A stretch of 64,000 nucleotides of DNA from Bacillota bacterium (GTDB taxonomy: Bacteria > Bacillota > Clostridia > Acetivibrionales > DTU013): NCBI GenBank assembly GCA_023435745.1, contig JAEZMD010000014.1, forward strand, positions 1-64,000, written 5' to 3'. Under the pieces are notes generated by a model. It did no database searches. It was not told the DNA's origin and saw nothing but the letters and a program-made list of their open reading frames with translations. Both the position numbers and the translations under genes were made by a program. Position 1 is the stretch's first letter. Each line of letters starts with the position of its first letter. Below are positions 53,177-61,240 of this stretch, one piece after another.

Positions 53177-53782
53177 TCAGCTTCCTGCCGCCAGCTCTGC
53201 CAGCAGATTATCAATCCCTGCGGAGCTTATATCTGTGGGACAAATGCCGGGGATTGTTGGCAGAAGGTATTCCAGCTCAGCTGCAATTGATTTTTGACTT
53301 AATAATACCCGTTCATACTCAAGATAATTATCGCCTGCTTTAGCAAGACTAACCGCCTTTAATTTTAGCTGATGCTCAAGTATAGTCAGGTTTTCCTTTA
53401 TAAAGCGGTTATTGATTGTTATACCCGATATTTCTTCATTTAACATGATTATTTTTTTATTCAGAGAACGTTTTTTATGAAAAAATACAATCGGAAAGGT
53501 TAATTTTCCGGTTTGTTTTTCATCTTTGATGAATTCATACCATGAATTGATAGATTCCGTGATCTCATTGTATATCGCCCGGATTTTGTCAACGTTCCTG
53601 TGATAACTATCCATTACAGATAGCAACTTGTCCTGCTCCTCTTTAAAGGCTTGCTCAAAAAAAGCACCGGACGTTTTTTCAGCATCAGCTGCAGCAACAG
53701 CAAGCTGTTCATATAAATCTTTAAGTGCAGAAAGCAGTATTACTGCCAGCTCTTTTCGTCGTAATACTTTTACTTTATCCAT
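53177..53782 (-). CDS. Unknown coiled-coil protein
   Basis: A 201-residue, mostly helical protein without signal or membrane segment except a short hydrophobic patch (LTFPIVFFHKKRS, about 94-106). The Lys/Glu-rich helices (10-85 and 105-165) suggest coiled coils. No family is recognised. It is 30 bases downstream of the SH3-domain membrane protein, so the two are probably one transcript and may act together. The pair interrupts the conserved trmD-rplS neighbourhood. Confidence 0.6.
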   Translation of the reverse strand: MDKVKVLRRKELAVILLSALKDLYEQLAVAAADAEKTSGAFFEQAFKEEQDKLLSVMDSYHRNVDKIRAIYNEITESINSWYEFIKDEKQTGKLTFPIVFFHKKRSLNKKIIMLNEEISGITINNRFIKENLTILEHQLKLKAVSLAKAGDNYLEYERVLLSQKSIAAELEYLLPTIPGICPTDISSAGIDNLLAELAAGS

Positions 53783-53811
53783 GTCTTAGCCTTCCTTTTC
53801 AGCATTACATT

Positions 53812-55164
53812 TTAGCCTTCCTTTTTCTCACTAAGGTACCTTGCCGCTACCCAACCGGTTCGGCCGTCATTCGATTCTATATAGTACCATGTCCCGCCGG
53901 ATGCATCGGTTTCTTGCTTCGATAGGTATATAACAATACTTCCAAAGGCTAATGAATTATTGCCCACCTTTTTAGAATTGGGATCAGGTAATTCCCTTAT
54001 ATTCAACCCCTTTTTAGCTGTAACAGAGTACTTCATCCTCTTTTCTGCAGCCGGGTCGGAAGGATCAGCTTTATTTTGCACATCCGCTAATTTCAACCCT
54101 CCGCCGCTTTCTGCCTGCTTCCATTCGTTTATGCCGGAGAGCCTGTTGAACTCACTTAATGCATAAGCATAATAATCCTTGACCTTTTGTATTGTATTAT
54201 TTTGAACTTCTATTAAATCAACCGACCAATATTTGTTTGTAAATGCCCTTCCGTAGTCTGTGAAAGCGAGGAGCGAATATGCCGCCAAAAGTATGCAAAT
54301 AATCGCCAGCTTGTGTTTACGAGCAAATCTAAAAGGAAAAAATAAAATGTAAAAAATATAAAAGAAAAATCTTTTAGTAGAATCAAAAAACGTATTCATT
54401 CTTATTTTTTTCCTTTCTTCTTTTCTTCCGTGGATTTTTGGATGCTTTATTTTCGAGTATTTTATTCTTAAATTATTTATTTCCTCATCTTTAATTGCGG
54501 AATCTGTAATTACCATACTTTTCGACTTTGCGCGTTTTTTATCAGATTGCTTTTTCAAAAAGGCGTAAATTTTTCTGCCAATTAGCACAGGGAGCTTGAT
54601 AATAAATACCGGCACTGCACATAATGCAGCTAACAAATTCTTGATAAGCCTTGAGCCAAACGCTGAAAACCATTTTTTCAGATCAAAATCAGATTCAAAA
54701 AAAGCGTCTCTTTCCAATATGGTTTCGTCAGAATCAAGCTGAATATCTGAATATGATTGACTGGATGTAAAGTCAAACTCGACGGAAGGGCACAAATCTT
54801 CCTGCTTTATTGAGTATAGTTCCTTAAAGCTTTCGCTGCCGTTGAAGGCATTTAAATATTTGTTACTTATAAAATTATCGCCTATCCGCTTCTTTGTAAT
54901 TGATTTAAGAACCCATGCGGCCAGATATTTATTTTCTTCACTTTCAACGGGATCATCAATTACTTCCTTAAGAACATATATACAATTTTGGTCATTCAGC
55001 TTCTGCAGGCGCAGGATAGCAAGCCTGCGAATATATTCATCAGGATTCCTCAAATAATAATCCAGTTCCTTGGCACTGTGAAGCTTTTCAATTATTCTTT
55101 CTGTTTCCCTCTCACTGCGGTACCATTCGGGCAGGGAATTCAGATTGAATTCAGAAACCGGCAA
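53812..55164 (-). CDS. Membrane protein with HEAT-like N-terminus and C-terminal SH3 domain
   Basis: About 450 residues. The N-terminal 100 residues contain HEAT-like helices (LRNPDEYIRRLAILRLQ). Two hydrophobic stretches follow (about 175-195 and 260-310), then an external part ending in a bacterial SH3 domain (KKGLNIRELPDPNSKKVG, TWYYIESNDGRTGWVAARYL), typical of cell-wall binding. TTG 55164 is chosen because AAGGGG lies 10 bases upstream; an ATG at 55206 in the same frame has no ribosome site. No specific function recognised. Cytoplasmic repeats joined to an external wall-binding domain hint at an envelope-linked scaffold (inference). Confidence 0.65.
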   Translation of the reverse strand: MPVSEFNLNSLPEWYRSERETERIIEKLHSAKELDYYLRNPDEYIRRLAILRLQKLNDQNCIYVLKEVIDDPVESEENKYLAAWVLKSITKKRIGDNFISNKYLNAFNGSESFKELYSIKQEDLCPSVEFDFTSSQSYSDIQLDSDETILERDAFFESDFDLKKWFSAFGSRLIKNLLAALCAVPVFIIKLPVLIGRKIYAFLKKQSDKKRAKSKSMVITDSAIKDEEINNLRIKYSKIKHPKIHGRKEERKKIRMNTFFDSTKRFFFYIFYILFFPFRFARKHKLAIICILLAAYSLLAFTDYGRAFTNKYWSVDLIEVQNNTIQKVKDYYAYALSEFNRLSGINEWKQAESGGGLKLADVQNKADPSDPAAEKRMKYSVTAKKGLNIRELPDPNSKKVGNNSLAFGSIVIYLSKQETDASGGTWYYIESNDGRTGWVAARYLSEKKEG

Positions 55165-55299
55165 GAATTTTTCACCCCTTATATACGTATTTTGATAAAT
55201 ATACATATATATTTTAGCATTTGCCGGCTAAGAGATATGTAGTATAATGCTCCCTATTTCAATAGGTTTAAAGATTCATTTTCCAATAGTGAATTTGGT

Positions 55300-56037
55300 C
55301 TATTCATTCTCAACGTCTTGCTCCAGGAGCTTTTTATCCTCCTTCGTGAGCTCCAGTTTCTGATAAAGGTCAGGTCTTCTTTCGCGCGTTCTTTTCAAAG
55401 CCTGCAGCCTTCGCCATTTGTTAATATTGGCATGATGTCCTGACAACAGCACTTCAGGAACCTGCTTTCCCATAAAGTCGTAAGGTCTGGTGTATTGGGG
55501 GTATTCCAGGACTCCGTCTTTGTGCGACTCTTCCCCGTAGGAAGCTTCATTAGACAGGACGCCTGGAATCGTTCTGCTGATCGCATCCACAAGGACCATG
55601 GCCGGAAGCTCTCCTCCTGTCAGGACATAATCACCTATGGACACCTCTTCGTCCACCAATTCCGTCAGGATACGTTCGTCCACTCCCTCATAATGTCCGC
55701 ATAACAGGATCATATGCTTGTGAACCGACAGCTCCTCAACAAGCTTCTGATCCAGACGCTTTCCCTGCGGGCTCATATAAATGCAATGGGGCTTATAATC
55801 CAAATCGCGGACAATAGCCTGATATGCATCGTATATCGGCTGAGCAAGCATTACAAGACCGTTTCCGCCTCCATACGGATAATCGTCAGTCTTTTTATGC
55901 TTGTCTTTTGAAAAGTCACGGATATTATGTGCGGTTACCGTAATTAATCCGCTCTCCTGCGCGCGTCCTGTTATACTGCTTCCAAGGACGGTATCAAAAA
56001 TCTCCGGGAAAATTGTTAAAATGTCAAACTTCATCAT
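55300..56037 (-). CDS. trmD: tRNA (guanine-N1)-methyltransferase TrmD
   Basis: Makes m1G37 in tRNA and prevents frameshifting. The 245-residue SPOUT enzyme has LLCGHYEGVDERI and SIGDYVLTGGELPA, the knotted SAM-binding site. The double ATG at 56037/56034 follows AAAGGA, and the start overlaps the end of rimM by 14 bases. The family order rimM-trmD is kept. Confidence 0.96.
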   Translation of the reverse strand: MMKFDILTIFPEIFDTVLGSSITGRAQESGLITVTAHNIRDFSKDKHKKTDDYPYGGGNGLVMLAQPIYDAYQAIVRDLDYKPHCIYMSPQGKRLDQKLVEELSVHKHMILLCGHYEGVDERILTELVDEEVSIGDYVLTGGELPAMVLVDAISRTIPGVLSNEASYGEESHKDGVLEYPQYTRPYDFMGKQVPEVLLSGHHANINKWRRLQALKRTRERRPDLYQKLELTKEDKKLLEQDVENE

Positions 56038-56542
56038 CCAGCAATCCTTTCGGGATAACCACATCGATTCTCTTTTGTTCGGGCGAAATACTTCGAACGA
56101 CGCTCTTGAGCGCCGGCAGCAATATTTCTTTCCCAGATGAATTCCTTACAATATACACGTCATTGCTGCCGGTTTGCAGAACATCTGCAAGCTCTCCGAG
56201 CAGCGCACCCTTTTCGTCAAACACACTGCAACTGAGAAGGTCGCATATAAAAAATGAATCCGCAGGCAGCTTCACGGCATTTTTGCGGTCAACCAGCACA
56301 AAACAGTCCCTGTATTGATTTGCATCATCCGGGGAGTCAACGCCGGAGAATTTAATCATGACAAAACCCTTAGTGTACTTGACCTGTTGGATAGTATGCT
56401 TGTTCATCCCGCCATCTTTTTCGATATACACCCATTCCAGTTCGTTAAATCGATGAGGATCGTCCGTCAGCGGGATTAGCTTCACCTCGCCCCTGACGCC
56501 GTGTGTATTTACAATTTTTCCTATCTGCAGATATTCAACCAT
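56024..56542 (-). CDS. rimM: Ribosome maturation factor RimM
   Basis: A 172-residue 16S rRNA processing and 30S assembly factor that binds S19. GKIVNTHGVRGEVKLIPLTD opens the RimM domain, and a PRC-barrel follows (about residues 95-170; LLGELADVLQTGSNDVYIV). AAAGGTGAG precedes the ATG. Between it and khpA stand a terminator and palindromic repeats, so read-through or an unseen promoter must supply expression. Confidence 0.95.
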   Translation of the reverse strand: MVEYLQIGKIVNTHGVRGEVKLIPLTDDPHRFNELEWVYIEKDGGMNKHTIQQVKYTKGFVMIKFSGVDSPDDANQYRDCFVLVDRKNAVKLPADSFFICDLLSCSVFDEKGALLGELADVLQTGSNDVYIVRNSSGKEILLPALKSVVRSISPEQKRIDVVIPKGLLDDEV

Positions 56543-56575
56543 GCCAACTCACCTTTATATACGTTTGCATTAAAT

Positions 56576-56638
56576 AAAATCTCGGGGGCATCGAGCCCCA
56601 CTCGATTTTTGTCAGATTCCGCTATAACGGAATGACAA
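56576..56638. repeat. Two adjacent extragenic palindromes
   Basis: AAAATC...GATTTT encloses GGGG/CCCC (56576-56609), and TTGTCA...TGACAA encloses ATTCCG/CGGAAT (56609-56638). The GTCA-ATTCCG-type hairpin resembles widespread bacterial extragenic palindromes. They lie inside what should be a continuous rpsP-trmD operon. Confidence 0.7.
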
Positions 56639-56643
56639 TTAAT

Positions 56644-56666
56644 AAAAAAGGTGTTGCGTAAACACC
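56644..56666 (-). terminator. Terminator directly after khpA
   Basis: GGTGTT and AACACC pair around a five-base loop, followed on the minus strand by TTTTTT. The stem starts only three bases after the khpA stop codon. Confidence 0.8.
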
Positions 56667-56669
56667 TTT

Positions 56670-56900
56670 TTATTGAAGAATCTCCACTACAACCCTTACG
56701 TTTTCCTTAATGGCTGCAGCCTTTATAACAGATCTGATAGCCTTTGCTATACGTCCCTGTTTTCCTATTACCTTCCCCATATCCTCCTTAGCCACTCTGA
56801 GCTCGAGAATTATGGCATTTTCGCCTTCCACTTCGTTTACGCTGACATCATCAGGGTAGTCAACAAGCGCTCTGGCGATGGTCTCGAGAAGTTCCTTCAT
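56670..56900 (-). CDS. khpA: KH-domain RNA-binding protein KhpA
   Basis: A 76-residue single-KH protein. The GxxG loop is in GKVIGKQGRIAKAIR. Family members (KhpA/YlqC) pair with KhpB and influence cell size and mRNA binding in Firmicutes. GGGAGG precedes the start, which lies 49 bases after rpsP. Confidence 0.94.
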   Translation of the reverse strand: MKELLETIARALVDYPDDVSVNEVEGENAIILELRVAKEDMGKVIGKQGRIAKAIRSVIKAAAIKENVRVVVEILQ

Positions 56901-56949
56901 TTTAGCTTACCTCCCGCTAAAAGCCGTAGAAAACACCATCATTCACAGA

Positions 56950-57195
56950 TTACTGAATAACGCCGGTCTTCTTCAGCAAAGATTTCACTGTATCAGTAGG
57001 CTGTGCGCCATTCTTGATCCACTGTGCTGCTTTCTCACCGTCTATCTTGACTTCAACCGGGTTAACCAGCGGATTGTAAGTACCGATTTCTTCGATAAAT
57101 CTTCCGTCACGCGGATATCTCGAATCTGCTACAACTACTCTGTAAAAGGGATTCTTTTTTGCTCCGATCCTCTTCAGTCTGATCTTAACTGCCAT
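56950..57195 (-). CDS. rpsP: Ribosomal protein S16
   Basis: An 81-residue 30S protein. AVKIRLKRIGAKKNPFYRVV and ADSRYPRDGRFIEEIGTYNP are the family signatures. ATG 57195 has GGAGGTGA upstream; an upstream in-frame extension runs through that ribosome site and is rejected. Confidence 0.96.
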   Translation of the reverse strand: MAVKIRLKRIGAKKNPFYRVVVADSRYPRDGRFIEEIGTYNPLVNPVEVKIDGEKAAQWIKNGAQPTDTVKSLLKKTGVIQ

Positions 57196-57252
57196 ACATG
57201 TCACCTCCTCCCGCAAAAATGTGTATATAATGGTTATTGAGTATACTGAATA

Positions 57253-58596
57253 CTAAAACGGCATTCTGAATTTACCCAAACCCTTACCACCTTTTCTTCC
57301 TGCGTCTGTCATCATCTTCATCATCTTTTTCACTTCTTCAAACTGCTTCAGAAGGCTGTTCACTTCCTGGATCGTTGTTCCGCTGCCTGCGGCAATCCTC
57401 TTCCTTCTGCTGCCGTTTATGATGGACGGTTCATTCCGTTCCTTCGCTGTCATGGACTTGATTATGGCTTCAGTGCGGCCCATTTTTTTCTCATCCACTT
57501 CGATATTCTGCATAGCCTTTGTATTCATACCGGGCAGCATACCGAGCACCTGATTGAGCGGACCCATCTTTTTCACCTGCTGCATCTGATCCAGGAAATC
57601 CTCCAGTGTAAACTGCTGTGTGCGCAGCTTACGTTCCATCTCAATGGCCTTCTTTTCGTCAAAAGCCTCCTGAGCCTTTTCAATCAGGCTGAGCACATCT
57701 CCCATTCCAAGAATCCTTGAAGCCATTCTTTCCGGATAAAAGGGCTCAATATCACTGAGCTTTTCACCGGTTGCAGCAAATTTGATCGGTTTTCCGGTAA
57801 CAGCCTTGACCGAAAGCGCCGCGCCCCCTCTGGTATCGCCGTCAAGCTTCGTCAGAACAAGTCCGTCCACTCCAAGCTTCTCATTGAAGCTTTCCGCCAC
57901 ATTAACAGCATCCTGCCCGGTCATTGAGTCAACTACCAGCAGAATCTCATGCGGATGTACCGTTTTTTTAATCCTGTCCAGCTCATCCATCAGTTCTTCA
58001 TTGATATGAAGACGGCCTGCCGTGTCGATGATCACCAGATCATATAGCATCTTTGCTGCATGCTCGATGGCCTTTTTTGCGATATTCACAGGGTCGGTAT
58101 TTCCCTCAATGGCAAAAACCGGTACGCTGAGCTGATTTCCAACGACCTGGAGCTGTTTGACGGCTGCGGGCCGGTAAACATCACAAGCGACCAAAAGCGG
58201 GTTCTTTCCCTGTTTTCTAAGCAAACTTGCCAGCTTACCCGATGTGGTGGTTTTGCCCGAACCCTGTAGGCCAACCATCATATAAATCGTTGGCGGTTTA
58301 TTTGCGAATGTGACCTTTGCGGGAACCTTTCCCATCAGGTCGATCAATTCCTCATGGACGATCTTGATGACCTGCTGCCCCGGCGTGAGGCTTTCAAGCA
58401 CATCCTGCCCGACAGCGCGTTCAGAGACCTTGTTAATAAAGTCCTTTACCACTTTGAAATTCACATCGGCTTCAAGCAGCGCAAGCTTAATCTCGCGCAT
58501 CATGTCCTTGACGTCTTTATCCGTCACTCTGCCCTTGCCGCGTAATTTATTGATCGTATCCTGCAGCTTCCCCGATAACCCTTCAAAAAGAGCCAT
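57253..58596 (-). CDS. ffh: Signal recognition particle protein Ffh (SRP54)
   Basis: A 447-residue GTPase that binds signal peptides and SRP RNA. N domain about 1-85; G domain with GLQGSGKTTTSGKLA, DTAGRLH and TKLDGDTRGG; Met-rich M domain about 300-447 (DFLDQMQQVKKMGPL, GMLPGMN). It starts five bases after the ylxM stop and leads into rpsP, the usual order. Confidence 0.97.
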   Translation of the reverse strand: MALFEGLSGKLQDTINKLRGKGRVTDKDVKDMMREIKLALLEADVNFKVVKDFINKVSERAVGQDVLESLTPGQQVIKIVHEELIDLMGKVPAKVTFANKPPTIYMMVGLQGSGKTTTSGKLASLLRKQGKNPLLVACDVYRPAAVKQLQVVGNQLSVPVFAIEGNTDPVNIAKKAIEHAAKMLYDLVIIDTAGRLHINEELMDELDRIKKTVHPHEILLVVDSMTGQDAVNVAESFNEKLGVDGLVLTKLDGDTRGGAALSVKAVTGKPIKFAATGEKLSDIEPFYPERMASRILGMGDVLSLIEKAQEAFDEKKAIEMERKLRTQQFTLEDFLDQMQQVKKMGPLNQVLGMLPGMNTKAMQNIEVDEKKMGRTEAIIKSMTAKERNEPSIINGSRRKRIAAGSGTTIQEVNSLLKQFEEVKKMMKMMTDAGRKGGKGLGKFRMPF

Positions 58597-58601
58597 ATAT
58601 G

Positions 58602-58967
58602 TTAATCCTCCATCAAGCTTCGTATCTCCTGCTTTGCCTTGCTTAAACTCTCATGCTCCTGCCCGGTCAAGCCCGAGGCGTCAATGCTCTCAATTAATTT
58701 GAGTATTTCAGCCGCCTTTTCCTTCTGCCTGCCAAACCTGGCCACCAGGCCCAGCTTCTGTTCCATGTCGTAAAGGGCAGCCTTTCCCCTCTTAATATTA
58801 TCATGGACGCCTTGCCTGCTGATGTTCAGCTCCTCGGCAATTTCACCCAGAGAGTAATCACTGTTGTAATACAGGTCCATGATATCAAATTGTCTTTTCG
58901 TAACCAACTGCCCGTAAAAATCGAGTAACAGGCTTATGGTATAAAATTCATCCATCATTTTTTCCAT
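58602..58967 (-). CDS. ylxM: YlxM (UPF0122) helix-turn-helix protein
   Basis: A 121-residue protein of the UPF0122 family, which is regularly encoded just before ffh and has been linked to the SRP. The sigma-70 region 4-like HTH reads SLGEIAEELNISRQGVHDNIKRG (given in part). The start is taken as ATG 58967; ATG 58958 is also possible, and no good ribosome site is seen for either. The gene has a strong promoter and a palindrome across its transcription start. Confidence 0.92.
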   Translation of the reverse strand: MEKMMDEFYTISLLLDFYGQLVTKRQFDIMDLYYNSDYSLGEIAEELNISRQGVHDNIKRGKAALYDMEQKLGLVARFGRQKEKAAEILKLIESIDASGLTGQEHESLSKAKQEIRSLMED

Positions 58968-58974
58968 AAATAAA

Positions 58975-59000
58975 GGTGTAAAGCATTTATACTTTACACC
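58975..59000. promoter_or_regulatory. Palindrome across the ylxM-ffh transcription start
   Basis: GGTGTAAAG and CTTTACACC, nine-base perfect arms with an eight-base spacer, cover the predicted +1 of the ylxM promoter. It could be a repressor operator or a 5' hairpin that protects or regulates the mRNA. Confidence 0.6.
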
Positions 59001-59002
59001 TC

Positions 59003-59031
59003 ATTTTAGAGTATCAATGATAATATGTCAA
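59003..59031 (-). promoter_or_regulatory. ylxM-ffh promoter
   Basis: TTGACA (59026-59031) and TAAAAT (59003-59008) are 17 bases apart on the minus strand, ahead of the ylxM-ffh-rpsP-khpA genes. Confidence 0.82.
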
Positions 59032-59064
59032 GGGTGTTGAAAATATTATTAACTCAAAAGGCTC

Positions 59065-59326
59065 GATGCATGTTACTGTTCAGGCCATCATAGATATTGT
59101 GCAATAGCGGAAACAAGAGCTTCATTTGCAAGAGCTGTATAGTTCAGCTCAGGCAAGCCGAAACTCGCAAAAATGCATATAAAAATATTACTTGTAGCAT
59201 TTTCGCTCAAACAGTCGGCTTGCTACTCCTCGCTCTGACTATACATCTCTAAGCTACATTCCGCTAAAGTTTCCTTTTATTGCACAATATCAAAGTACAA
59301 GAGTTCTGAACAGTAACCCATGCATC
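59065..59326. mobile_element. 262-base palindromic element, MITE-like, long copy
   Basis: The ends GATGCATG...TTACTGTTC (59065-59081) and GAACAGTAAC...CATGCATC (59308-59326) are inverted repeats, differing by two inserted bases. A second perfect pair of 13 bases, ATATTGTGCAATA (59094-59106) and TATTGCACAATAT (59278-59290), lies inside, with further imperfect pairing (GCAAGCCGA, GTATAGT, AAATGC) toward the centre, so almost the whole element can fold into one hairpin. There is no coding frame. A 40-base block is identical to a short copy at 28955-28994. This fits a non-autonomous mobile element, but no transposase or target duplication is visible. Confidence 0.65.
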
Positions 59327-59389
59327 AACCAGGCTAACAAAAACACTTTTAATATTTTTTTTTGTATTTTGTGAATAATGTATTTTTTA

Positions 59390-59437
59390 TTGAACTGTAA
59401 CACACAATATGTTACAATGATAAAAATTTATGTTACA
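59390..59437 (+). promoter_or_regulatory. Promoter and likely operator of the toxin-antitoxin-like pair
   Basis: TTGAAC (59390-59395) and TACAAT (59413-59418) are 17 bases apart. The inverted repeat TGTAACA (59396-59402) / TGTTACA (59410-59416) starts right after the -35 and runs into the -10, and a third TGTTACA follows at 59431-59437. The layout suggests autorepression by the DNA-binding first gene product. Confidence 0.72.
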
Positions 59438-59452
59438 AGGAGACGATTACCC

Positions 59453-60421
59453 ATGAAGGCAATAGAAAAGCTGCTGCATATCCCATTTAAGGAACAAGGA
59501 TACACGCAGAAAAATACTCTGCCCTTGTTTTTACGAGGAGCTTATGAATTGAAGACTTTGCAGTTGGAAGAGGTCAGCTTTATATGCGCAACTCCAAAAG
59601 AAAAAGTCAACTTTGCCACCATGCGTAAACACAGAAATAAGATGAAAGAACTGACTGGGAAGGAGTTCGTTTTCTGTGTGGATTCCTTATCTGCTTATAC
59701 GAAAGGAAAAATGCTTGAAGAAGGGATTTCTTTCATTTTAGGTGAGAAAGAAGTCTATCTGCCTTTCCTTGGAATTATTCTGAATAGTACAGCGAAAAAG
59801 GACAAGAAACGTCCTCTCAGAATTGCTTATCTGACACAAAAAATGCTTTTGACCATCGTGTACCAGAAGATCACGAATGCTTCTGTAACAGACATGGCAA
59901 GAATATTGGGTGTCAGTAAAATGTCTGTGACAAGATGCTTTGACGAGTTGGAAGCTTTTGAACTGGGGCTGATTCAAAACAATGGAACAGCCGGGCGTCA
60001 TTTGATTTTGAAAAAGAACCGGAGGGCATTTTGGGAAGCGATCAGACCGATCCTGCGCAATCCTGTGGAAAAGCAGTATTTTCTGGACTGTATTCCCCCC
60101 TGGCCGCTGCCTGTAAGCAGTCTTACGGCGATCAGTCATTTTACCATGCTGGCCGATAATTCTTACACCACCTATGCGATGCACAAGCAAAAGGCAAGGG
60201 AATTACATCCTGAAAACTTGCCGCAAGTACCTCATGACGAAATTCCGGCCTCTGTCATACAAATTGTTGGGTATATCTATCTGTTTGGGGATACCGGCGA
60301 GTCGGTGATCGATCCACTTTCCGCCGTGCTTACTCTTAATGAAGAAGAACTGAACGACCCGCGTATAGAGGAGGCCGTACAAAAAATTATGGAGGAGTTT
60401 ATTTATGATGAAAGGGCTTGA
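59453..60421 (+). CDS. Winged-helix protein, probable antitoxin (AbiEi-like)
   Basis: A 322-residue protein with an HTH near 141-170 (SVTDMARILGVSKMSVTRCF). The N-terminal 130 residues and C-terminal 100 residues match nothing recognised. AAGGAG is 10 bases before ATG 59453. The gene overlaps the next, a nucleotidyltransferase-like protein, by 17 bases. In AbiE-type systems a winged-helix antitoxin precedes a nucleotidyltransferase toxin and represses the shared promoter through inverted repeats; the same three features are seen here. The role is inferred from context. Confidence 0.65.
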   Translation: MKAIEKLLHIPFKEQGYTQKNTLPLFLRGAYELKTLQLEEVSFICATPKEKVNFATMRKHRNKMKELTGKEFVFCVDSLSAYTKGKMLEEGISFILGEKEVYLPFLGIILNSTAKKDKKRPLRIAYLTQKMLLTIVYQKITNASVTDMARILGVSKMSVTRCFDELEAFELGLIQNNGTAGRHLILKKNRRAFWEAIRPILRNPVEKQYFLDCIPPWPLPVSSLTAISHFTMLADNSYTTYAMHKQKARELHPENLPQVPHDEIPASVIQIVGYIYLFGDTGESVIDPLSAVLTLNEEELNDPRIEEAVQKIMEEFIYDERA

Positions 60422-61163
60422 CATATTCAGGGACTATTTTCAGGCGTATTCTGAGCAATATGTGATCATTGGAGGCACTGCCTGCGACATTATTTTTGAG
60501 GAGCAGGACGTTGCGTTCCGGGCCACCAAGGATTTGGATCTGGTTCTGATTGTCGAAGCTCTGACGCCTGAGTTCGGTCAAAAATTCTGGCAGTTCATTC
60601 GTGACGGCAGCTATGAAAACAGGGCGAAAAGTAGCGGCGCCCCGCAATTCTATCGATTTGACAAACCTAAGAACACAGCCTTTCCGTATATGATCGAGCT
60701 GTTTTCCCAGGCGACTGAGACATTTCAGAGTAATGCTGTCGGCCCTTGTGTCCCTTTGCCTATGAGTAATGAACTATCCAGTCTTTCCGCAATTTTACTG
60801 AATAAGGACTACTATGCTTTGATTCTGAGCGGAAGAACATTGGTCTCTGAGTTTGTCGTGCTGTCCCCTACATATCTGATTCCATTTAAAGCAAAGGCAT
60901 GGCTGGATTTGAGCGAGAGAAAATTTCAGGGGCAGCATGTTGACGAGAAAGATATCCGCAAACACAAAAATGACGTAATACGGCTTGCTTCACTTTTGAA
61001 CGGATCGGAAAAATGCGAGCTTTCAGAAACAGTCAAACAAGATATGTCGGCATTCGTAGAACAGCTGCGTCAAGACCCAGTTGATCCCAAATCCCTAAAA
61101 ATTTCAGGAGTCCGGTTTGAGGATATTTTAGGCGTTCTCCAGCAGGTCTATCTTACTGATTAA
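60405..61163 (+). CDS. Nucleotidyltransferase-fold protein, probable toxin
   Basis: A 252-residue protein with VIIGGTACDII (Gly23-Gly24) followed by TKDLDLVLIV (Asp43, Asp45), the hG[GS]...DxD core of the DNA polymerase beta-type nucleotidyltransferase superfamily. The AbiEii/MenT toxins have this fold and transfer nucleotides to tRNA or protein. GGAGGAG is 7 bases before the ATG, inside the end of the preceding gene, so translation is coupled. Target and toxicity are untested. Confidence 0.65.
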   Translation: MMKGLDIFRDYFQAYSEQYVIIGGTACDIIFEEQDVAFRATKDLDLVLIVEALTPEFGQKFWQFIRDGSYENRAKSSGAPQFYRFDKPKNTAFPYMIELFSQATETFQSNAVGPCVPLPMSNELSSLSAILLNKDYYALILSGRTLVSEFVVLSPTYLIPFKAKAWLDLSERKFQGQHVDEKDIRKHKNDVIRLASLLNGSEKCELSETVKQDMSAFVEQLRQDPVDPKSLKISGVRFEDILGVLQQVYLTD

Positions 61164-61204
61164 CAGCATAAAAGAATGATTTGCCTCGAAGTTGTTACGG
61201 AAAG

Positions 61205-61238
61205 CTATAGCTTTTTGAAGCTTTTTTGTCTGCTTTAC
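61205..61238 (-). repeat. Gene-fragment repeat, copy 1
   Basis: A 34-base stretch matches 63899-63932 at 30 positions on the same strand. Read on the minus strand both encode VKQTKKLQK. At 61205 it follows the stop of the inositol-phosphatase gene and is not part of a complete gene, so it looks like a fragment of a relative of the gene at the right edge. Confidence 0.55.
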
Positions 61239-61240
61239 GC

